Source: Alphaproteobacteria bacterium UBA3002
Lineage (GTDB): Bacteria > Pseudomonadota > Alphaproteobacteria > Rickettsiales > UBA3002
Length of the DNA stretch: 29,742 nucleotides
NCBI GenBank assembly: GCA_002346425.1
Contig: DDZS01000050.1
Coordinates: 45,300 to 75,041 of the forward strand
Reading direction: 5' to 3'
The translations under genes and the position numbers were made by a program. The notes under the pieces are model-generated. The model did not search any database. It saw nothing but the letters and a program-made list of their open reading frames with translations, and was not told the DNA's origin. The first letter of the stretch is position 1. Every line of letters begins with the position of its first letter. Shown here piece by piece: positions 22,492 to 28,112 of this stretch.

Positions 22492-22941
22492 ATGGTTACA
22501 TTACTTGGATCACTTATAGGTTTCATCAGTGCGGCATTCCCCGACCTGTTGAAAATCTGGCGCGATGCTGCTGACCGCAAGCACGAGCTGACTATATTGG
22601 AAATGCAGATGGCGCAGGCCGCGCAAGGTCACCAGCAACGGTTGGAAGAGATAAACGCTCAGGCGGATATTTCTGAATCCAGGGCGTTATACAAAACCTA
22701 TTATTCTGGTATTCGGTGGGTGGATGCCCTCAATGGCACGGTACGGCCAGTGTTGGCTTATTCCTTCTTCCTTTTGTATTTCGTTATCAAATGCATGCAG
22801 TTTGCAATGGTTGATTTGGCTGACCCATTGCCATGGCAAATCGCTGCCTTATGGTCAGTTGAAGACCAGGTGATCTTCGCTGGCATCATCAGCTTCTATT
22901 TCGGCCAGCGTGCCATGGCTAAGGTACGGAGTGGGAAATGA
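22492..22941 (+). CDS. Phage holin-like membrane protein
   Basis: A 149-residue protein. It has an N-terminal hydrophobic helix (LLGSLIGFISAAFPDLLKIW), a charged coiled coil ('RKHELTILEMQMAQAAQGHQQRLEEI'), and two further membrane segments (about 82-105 and 118-140, 'VRPVLAYSFFLLYFVIKCM' and 'IFAGIISFYFGQRAM'). Three membrane segments and the position directly before an endolysin fit a holin or lysis accessory protein of alphaproteobacterial phages. It overlaps the endolysin start by four bases (ATGA). Confidence 0.72.
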   Translation: MVTLLGSLIGFISAAFPDLLKIWRDAADRKHELTILEMQMAQAAQGHQQRLEEINAQADISESRALYKTYYSGIRWVDALNGTVRPVLAYSFFLLYFVIKCMQFAMVDLADPLPWQIAALWSVEDQVIFAGIISFYFGQRAMAKVRSGK

Positions 22942-23378
22942 GACATATCACAAAAGATGGTCTCAACCTCATTAAGCATTTTGAAGGGTTTGAACCAGAA
23001 ATATATCTCGATGCCGCTGGATTACCTACCATTGGTTATGGTCACCTAATCCGCAAAGGTGAGCATAAAATGTTTGAAAATGGCATCAGTGAGTCAGCCG
23101 CAGAAGCATTACTGGCAAAAGATGTATGGACTGCAGAAAGTGGAGTTCTGAGATTAATTAGCGTTCCGCTTACTGATGGACAGTTCGATGCCCTGGTATC
23201 TTTCACCTTCAATCTTGGCTCTGGTGCTCTCCAGCGATCTACGCTGCGCCGCAAAGTTAACCGCGAAGAACACCATGAAGTGCCTGAGCAGCTCATGCGC
23301 TGGGTGTGGGCCGGTGGCCGGAAACTGAAAGGCTTGATGCGCCGCAGAGAGGCGGAAATAGTATTGTATCAAAGTTGA
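22938..23378 (+). CDS. Phage endolysin, GH24 lysozyme
   Basis: A 146-residue T4-lysozyme-type muramidase that cleaves the glycan backbone of peptidoglycan. The catalytic Glu is in 'KHFEGFEPEIYLDAAG' (about residue 16), followed by the Asp in YLDAAG and the Thr of 'PTIGYGH', the usual E-8-D-5-T arrangement. 'FDALVSFTFNLGSGAL' and 'LMRWVWAGGRKLKGLMRRREAEIVLY' complete the family pattern. There is no signal peptide or anchor, so release depends on the holin-like gene upstream. The 3' end overlaps by ten bases the end of the convergent zinc-finger gene. Confidence 0.93.
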   Translation: MRHITKDGLNLIKHFEGFEPEIYLDAAGLPTIGYGHLIRKGEHKMFENGISESAAEALLAKDVWTAESGVLRLISVPLTDGQFDALVSFTFNLGSGALQRSTLRRKVNREEHHEVPEQLMRWVWAGGRKLKGLMRRREAEIVLYQS

Positions 23379-23644
23379 GAGTCAATTGGTGGAAGTAATT
23401 CCTTGAGGGAGTCGAGATCATCTTGCGTCTGCTTCAGTATTTTTTCATAGCATTCGAAGCATACGCGACGTTTATTGGTAAAACTGCCGCCCAGCTGGGG
23501 AATCTCAATACACTCCTTGCCATTCTTTAGGCTATCTTCGCAGCGATAGCATTTACAGCCTCGTTGAATGCTGATTTTTGATGGCTTGCCATTACTGCCA
23601 CCAATTAACGAAGGTGTTTTTCCTCTAGGAATTCGCTTGCTCAT
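23369..23644 (-). CDS. Small six-cysteine zinc-finger protein next to helicase
   Basis: A 91-residue basic protein. Cys30, Cys32, Cys35, Cys45, Cys62 and Cys65 lie in 'GCKCYRCEDSL', 'GKECIEIP' and 'RVCFECYEKIL', a likely zinc-binding unit built from two CxxC-type knuckles. The N-terminus is rich in Lys/Arg/Ser/Gly and the C-terminus is an acidic helix. No HNH catalytic His-Asn-His set is present. The start overlaps the 3' end of the helicase gene by 20 bases, so it is read from the same mRNA and is probably a functional partner. No known family recognised; DNA binding or helicase docking are reasonable guesses. Confidence 0.75.
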   Translation of the reverse strand: MSKRIPRGKTPSLIGGSNGKPSKISIQRGCKCYRCEDSLKNGKECIEIPQLGGSFTNKRRVCFECYEKILKQTQDDLDSLKELLPPIDSQL

Positions 23645-25649
23645 AATCCGACTTTGCCTTTCTTACACGTCTTACCAACCCCTGCAGCAGACTTTCCAAA
23701 TTATCCAAAACTGCTCTAAATTCGTCGATAGACGCTTGATCTCTGTCTTTTCCTATTTCCTCATTGAATTTTTTGTTAACCAGCATCAGGGCGCATACAA
23801 AGTTATTCTTACCATTCCCTAATCCATAATTTATTAGCTCACGTCCATGCATCCCAACCTCCGCGTGGTTCAGCAGGAGCTTGGCGAGTCTTTTTGCTTC
23901 TTCATTCAATCGTCGCTTGGCTTCTTCCCATTCGCGCTGGGGCTGGATAGGAAATGGTGCCGTTGGATCGTTTTTCTTCATTCCTTTCTGCAACGCCTGT
24001 TTGACCATTACTTCTACTTGTGACGGATCAAGACCAAGCAATGAGAAACGCTCGCGAAGATCATCAATAATCTCCTGATTTTCCATGCTGGTAAAATCCT
24101 CCTCCCATAAACCATCCACAATTTCATTATGCACGATGACCTGGTCGCCTGCGCGGAGTCGGGTATTGCCTTCTCTTGTTTCCGTTGGCACTTCCGGCTC
24201 TTCGCCGCCCACTACGCTTTCCCAGAATTTGTGATCATCATTTTCAAAATCTTTAAATGCCTCCAACTGCTTATCCTGATTAAGCCCAAGGTGGGTTACG
24301 ATATGTCCCATATTATCAGGATGAGTTGGATTGTTCTGCACTACCACTCGCATGATACGCCCTATGAACTGGATATAAGGTGCAAGCGAACGGAATGGAC
24401 GGAATATAGCAGCTACACTTAGCTTCGGATGGTCAAAACCTTCTCCCAGCATTTGCACTTGGATGATGCAATCCAGCGTACCGTTACGCAGATCGGCTAA
24501 CACCGCATTCTGCTCATCTTCTGTCTGCTTGCTGTGAATGATCTCGGCAGTGTACCCACGTTCACGATAAAGTGAGCGAATTTCCCGGCCATGATTGATG
24601 GAACACGCCACAGCGATGAGCTGGTGCTGTGTGCCACTTTGACGTAATTGCTCCAATTTTTGTAAACTGCTGTCGACAATATGCTGGTTGCACACACGCG
24701 CCATTGCAATACCGCGACTAAACCATGTTTCCTCTTTCAGTTTCATCACTTCATTAAGGGTATAAACTTTTCCGCCTTCATCGGTAAATCCAAGTTCGAT
24801 CGTCTCCGGTGCAACGTAGCTGGCTTTAAGCCTTTTGATATAACCTTTGAGCGTCGCACTGCGGAAAGAGTAGCGATACACAAGCTCTCCATCCAATTCT
24901 CTTCGGTCGCTGCGGAAAGGAGTGGCTGTCAGCAATATGACTTTTGCGGATGGGAAGCGATCAATGACTTTTTGCCAGCTGGTGGCTGCACTGTGATGCG
25001 CTTCATCTACGATGATCATATCAAAGAAATCATCAGTAAACTGTGTCAGCCACTTATCCACGTTGGTGGCGAGCTGCTGAATATTCGTAATGACAATATG
25101 CGATTTTTCGGCGGTGGAGATATTACCGCTATCAAGGGTGGAAGCCCAAGGCCCGGCCATTAACTGTTCCGGCTTCAGCACACCAGTTTTCAACCAAAAG
25201 CATTTCTGCTTATTGGTAACATCCATAGCTTCATACAGTCCCTTTTTAATCGTCAAGTTTGGAGCTACAATCAGTACCCGTCCTTCGGCCATGCCGAGGG
25301 GTAGCAACGAGCAAAGCCCCGTCTTTCCGCATCCCACAGGAATCTGTAAAATGGCCTTGTTTTTACCGGAACGGAAAAATTCGTAGGCACGTAAATACCC
25401 CTCTCGTTGAGGCTCCCGTACACGCTCATTGTCTTCAATATCAAAATCGATACCTGTAAAAAACTCTCCGAGCGGACGATTAGCATCCACCCATGCATCT
25501 AAACTTTTTTTATCAAATGTCCACTTTTTTCCTATCTTACGAGCTGGTACCCCGCCATTCTTAGCAAGGTCATAAAGCACTGTTTTACCCATGCCTAAAT
25601 GGGCTGCAGCCTCCTCAATTGAAAGCCATTCTGTGGGTTTATCTTGCAT
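23625..25649 (-). CDS. Excisionase-like HTH fused to SF2 DEAH-type helicase
   Basis: A 674-residue protein. Residues 7-57 ('EWLSIEEAAAHLGMGKTVLYDLAKNGGVPARKIGKKW...') form a MerR/excisionase-type helix-turn-helix (HTH_17). A superfamily 2 helicase core follows: Walker A VGCGKT (105-110), DEAHH (215-219), TATPFRSD (241-248), then the second RecA domain with 'GEGFDHP' (402-408) and motif VI 'QFIGRIMR' (427-434). Similar cores occur in type III/type I restriction subunits and phage-defence helicases. The C-terminal 230 residues are charged and helical with no recognised nuclease motif. It is the first gene of a two-gene unit with the zinc-finger protein. The ATG at 25649 has GAGAGG five bases upstream and a near-consensus promoter. 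It faces a phage lysis cassette, so it is likely cargo of the foreign segment. Confidence 0.9.
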   Translation of the reverse strand: MQDKPTEWLSIEEAAAHLGMGKTVLYDLAKNGGVPARKIGKKWTFDKKSLDAWVDANRPLGEFFTGIDFDIEDNERVREPQREGYLRAYEFFRSGKNKAILQIPVGCGKTGLCSLLPLGMAEGRVLIVAPNLTIKKGLYEAMDVTNKQKCFWLKTGVLKPEQLMAGPWASTLDSGNISTAEKSHIVITNIQQLATNVDKWLTQFTDDFFDMIIVDEAHHSAATSWQKVIDRFPSAKVILLTATPFRSDRRELDGELVYRYSFRSATLKGYIKRLKASYVAPETIELGFTDEGGKVYTLNEVMKLKEETWFSRGIAMARVCNQHIVDSSLQKLEQLRQSGTQHQLIAVACSINHGREIRSLYRERGYTAEIIHSKQTEDEQNAVLADLRNGTLDCIIQVQMLGEGFDHPKLSVAAIFRPFRSLAPYIQFIGRIMRVVVQNNPTHPDNMGHIVTHLGLNQDKQLEAFKDFENDDHKFWESVVGGEEPEVPTETREGNTRLRAGDQVIVHNEIVDGLWEEDFTSMENQEIIDDLRERFSLLGLDPSQVEVMVKQALQKGMKKNDPTAPFPIQPQREWEEAKRRLNEEAKRLAKLLLNHAEVGMHGRELINYGLGNGKNNFVCALMLVNKKFNEEIGKDRDQASIDEFRAVLDNLESLLQGLVRRVRKAKSDYEQANS

Positions 25650-25658
25650 AATTACCTC

Positions 25659-25686
25659 TCATTTGTTATCAGATGATAGCAAATGA
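25659..25686. promoter_or_regulatory. Inverted repeat over the helicase promoter
   Basis: TCATTTG (25659-25665) and CAAATGA (25680-25686) are exact inverted arms 14 bases apart. A second short palindrome, TATCAGATGATA, sits in the centre. The repeat covers the -10 box and the expected transcription start, as an operator would. The helicase's own HTH domain is a natural candidate to bind it. Confidence 0.5.
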
Positions 25687-25701
25687 TAAGTTAATTGTCA
25701 A
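25673..25701 (-). promoter_or_regulatory. Strong promoter of the helicase unit
   Basis: On the minus strand TTGACA (25696-25701) is a perfect -35 box and TATCAT (25673-25678) a good -10 box, separated by 17 bases. The distance to the helicase ATG is 23 bases. The -35 box lies right at the border with the EamA remnant. Confidence 0.75.
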
Positions 25702-25703
25702 TT

Positions 25704-25839
25704 GAGCAACACAATACCTGCAATGCTGGCTCGCATAGCGGCAAAGGTAAGGTGCGGTGCGTAATTAATGCCAATCGTAATCAGCGGATAACAGGCCGAC
25801 CAAAAGCATTACAAGGATAATAGATGGAGTTTTTGCCAT
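25704..25839 (-). pseudogene. 5' stub of an EamA/DMT-family transporter gene
   Basis: From ATG 25839 (seven bases after the ion-channel stop) the frame reads MAKTPSIILVMLLVGLLS and then runs to a stop at 25765-25767. In another frame the sequence continues as 'YPLITIGINYAPHLTFAAMRASIAGIVLL' (split over 25793-25704), the typical end of the first and start of the second helix of an EamA transporter. Joined, the two parts match the N-terminus of such a protein with a small deletion or frameshift after 'VGLL', where the usual W-A-x-x-F should be. At about 25704 the match stops and the helicase promoter begins. The remaining roughly 240 residues are absent, so this is a dead fragment marking the edge of the foreign segment. 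Confidence 0.65.
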
Positions 25840-25845
25840 GCATCG

Positions 25846-26319
25846 TCATTCCTTTTTACTGCCTGGGTCAAACGCTCTTATGCCGTGTATCTCCCATAGT
25901 TTTTGAACGGCAAAATAGGTAAACATCACCGACCAACCTATTAGCATTAATCCATTTAACACTTGCACGCCGGTGATGAATTGCAGCGCCCCATGAGGGA
26001 ACACATCGCCGATGCCTAATGATGAATACGTGGCTGCTGAGAAGTAAATATAACCAAAGAAATTATCATGCTCGATGCCGCTTAATGGTTCAAATCCGAA
26101 AGAATGTACGAGTTCCCAATAGACAAAGCCGTATATCCATACGGCAATCGTGTGGGCCGAGAATATGGCGACCACCAGAAAAAACATGAGAGGTCGCGTG
26201 CGTAATTCACGTTTGGCGATTACCTTTAAAACGATACAGAGTATTTCATAAAAAATTGCAGTGGTAATCAGCACCAATAAAATGCTGATAAGAATGGCTT
26301 CTGGTATATTTTCGTTCAT
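25846..26319 (-). CDS. Two-TM-type ion channel protein
   Basis: A 157-residue membrane protein with hydrophobic segments at about 8-32, 43-67 and 115-140. Between the last two is a pore-loop sequence 'YFSAATYSSLGIGDVFP' (93-108). This resembles the Ion_trans_2 potassium-channel filter (TxxTxGxGD), but reads SSLGIGD, lacking the usual Thr before the Gly and the Tyr/Phe inside it, so ion selectivity is uncertain. There is no cytoplasmic RCK domain. The ATG overlaps the stop region of the DUF3141 gene by one base, which puts it in the same operon. Confidence 0.8.
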   Translation of the reverse strand: MNENIPEAILISILLVLITTAIFYEILCIVLKVIAKRELRTRPLMFFLVVAIFSAHTIAVWIYGFVYWELVHSFGFEPLSGIEHDNFFGYIYFSAATYSSLGIGDVFPHGALQFITGVQVLNGLMLIGWSVMFTYFAVQKLWEIHGIRAFDPGSKKE

Positions 26320-28112
26320 TACTTCATTTCCTGTTTTGGATATGATCCCCCATATAGTTGTGAAAACAGCTCATGCATGGTCTGATCTCGCACATCACTC
26401 ATATCGTGAAGCGCTTTGGCAATTTGCTGGCTGGCGGCTTGCTCGGCAGCAGGCAGTATACCTTCAGGTTTTTTCTCTGCTCTATGGTCTTCCACCATTT
26501 TTGCCATCCATGCAGTGTGCCACATAAACGGATTTACCTTTTCAGAAAACATTGTACGGCTTAAGCGCATGGGATGCATGACCCGCAGCATTTCGGCACT
26601 GATAGGGTTGGCTAATGCCTGCACCCATGGACGCAATGTCCAGCAATAGAGTGTATCATTTTGCTCTGAAACACGGCGTACAACGTCAAAAGGCTCACTT
26701 GGTATACTCTCACACAGATCTTCAATATTGCGCTCTTCAAAACGCACCTCATATTGATCATGGCGACAATCCGGGTTGCCGGTGGGGTTAATGATTTTCA
26801 TCTCATATAGGCCGGGCTTTAAATTCTCCATCTCCCGCACATGCTCCAAAATAGCGCGATGCTCCAGCTTCGCCACCTTAGCCGACACGAAAATACCCAA
26901 ATGTCCGACATTGGGATTAATCATATAGGCAATGCGCTGGCCTGCTTGTTTAAGCGCATCAGTGGTGGGGTAAACCTGCCTTATCCAATGCAGTGCCTGA
27001 CGCGGTGGAGTGATGTTGTCACCATGGGAAGCAAAGATCAGTAGCGGGTTGGTGATATCTTTTAGGTTGATGGTACAGCCATCATCCAGCTGCAGCTCTC
27101 CACGTTCCAGTTTATTGCCAATAAACAGGTTTTCCACCGTGGTGGTGATTTCCTCTTCGCTGAGACTATAAAAGCCTGTCCACCAGCGTTCAAACTCCAG
27201 GAACCGGTCACGCTCGGTATCGATATTGGCATAGAGATTATAATATTTCTCCCATAGGGCATTGGCAGGATTCAGATGCTCAAAGTTCTGTACCAGCCAT
27301 GCACCATCAAATGTGCCATTGCCCAGATCTGATAGAAAGCGTGATATCCACACGCCACCTACCAAACTACCACTGATCTGCATGGGGTTGCCTTCTTCGC
27401 TGCTGGCCCAATAAGAAAGCGGTGACCCATTGGCGACCACCGGGCCACTAAGACCTTCGCAATCAGCGGCCAAAATGGTTAGCATCCACCCAGCTTGGCA
27501 ATTACCATAAAGAATGGGCGCTTTGCCGCCATGTAGCTCTTTGGCTTTTTCTACAAAAATTCGCAGCGCCTGCAATACATCGGTAATGGTCTGGTGTGGT
27601 TCGGGATCAGGATAGAACATTACGAAATACACCGGATAGCCCTCATGCATGGTAATGCCGACTTCTGAATCACGTTTGAAACCGCCAATGCCTGGGCCAT
27701 GTCCGGCGCGAGGATCAACGATAATCACCGGTGGTTTTTCTGGATCAAAGCAATCCTTCAAACACACATCCTCGATCTCGGTAATTTTCAGCAGCGCATA
27801 ATTGGCCGGGGTTTCAAAAGTTCGGGCATCGAGCACCATTTCATATTTAAAATCCAGCAATGGCGGCATGCCATTCTTTTCATGCTCAATCATGTTATTG
27901 GCACGCTGACGCAGCGTATCGAGAAACAACACCGAGCGCTGCCAGCTATCCACCTGATAATTCCACGCATCAAGCATCCAGCTAAAGGGTGATGTGGCCT
28001 CTTGTGCCATTTTCTCTTGTTTTTCAATCGCTGCCAGTTTTACCGGCGCAGCTGGTTTTTTCGTTGCTTTTGTTTTTGTTGTCGCTTTCGGCTTGGTTGC
28101 TGGTTTAGCCAT
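26319..28112 (-). CDS. DUF3141 PhaC-like alpha/beta-fold protein
   Basis: A 597-residue protein. A Lys/Ala/Thr/Pro-rich N-terminus (2-30) is followed by a helical part ('PFSWMLDAWNYQVDSWQRSVLFLDTLRQR') like that of polyhydroxyalkanoate synthases and phasins, and then an alpha/beta hydrolase domain. The nucleophile is Cys205 in 'YGNCQAGW', the GxCxG lipase-like box of PHA synthases. Asp365 ('ASHGDNITPP') and His404 ('NPNVGHLG') complete the triad. DUF3141 proteins are typically found beside phosphate acetyltransferase, acetate kinase and enoyl reductase genes in Alphaproteobacteria; the reaction is not established. AGGAGG lies before the ATG, inside the end of the upstream kinase gene, which it overlaps by eight bases. 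Confidence 0.9.
   Translation of the reverse strand: MAKPATKPKATTKTKATKKPAAPVKLAAIEKQEKMAQEATSPFSWMLDAWNYQVDSWQRSVLFLDTLRQRANNMIEHEKNGMPPLLDFKYEMVLDARTFETPANYALLKITEIEDVCLKDCFDPEKPPVIIVDPRAGHGPGIGGFKRDSEVGITMHEGYPVYFVMFYPDPEPHQTITDVLQALRIFVEKAKELHGGKAPILYGNCQAGWMLTILAADCEGLSGPVVANGSPLSYWASSEEGNPMQISGSLVGGVWISRFLSDLGNGTFDGAWLVQNFEHLNPANALWEKYYNLYANIDTERDRFLEFERWWTGFYSLSEEEITTTVENLFIGNKLERGELQLDDGCTINLKDITNPLLIFASHGDNITPPRQALHWIRQVYPTTDALKQAGQRIAYMINPNVGHLGIFVSAKVAKLEHRAILEHVREMENLKPGLYEMKIINPTGNPDCRHDQYEVRFEERNIEDLCESIPSEPFDVVRRVSEQNDTLYCWTLRPWVQALANPISAEMLRVMHPMRLSRTMFSEKVNPFMWHTAWMAKMVEDHRAEKKPEGILPAAEQAASQQIAKALHDMSDVRDQTMHELFSQLYGGSYPKQEMK

Noticed and set aside
23369..23644. HNH endonuclease call for the six-Cys protein
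   Set aside because: The Cys knuckles resemble those of some HNH proteins, but the catalytic His and Asn residues are missing; the protein contains no His at all in the core.
24681..25163. 160-residue open frame on the plus strand
   Set aside because: Antisense shadow of the helicase gene, with no promoter, ribosome site or domain.
21740..25710. Direct repeats (att sites) flanking the foreign segment
   Set aside because: I compared the sequence around both borders and found no shared core longer than a few bases, and no integrase gene.
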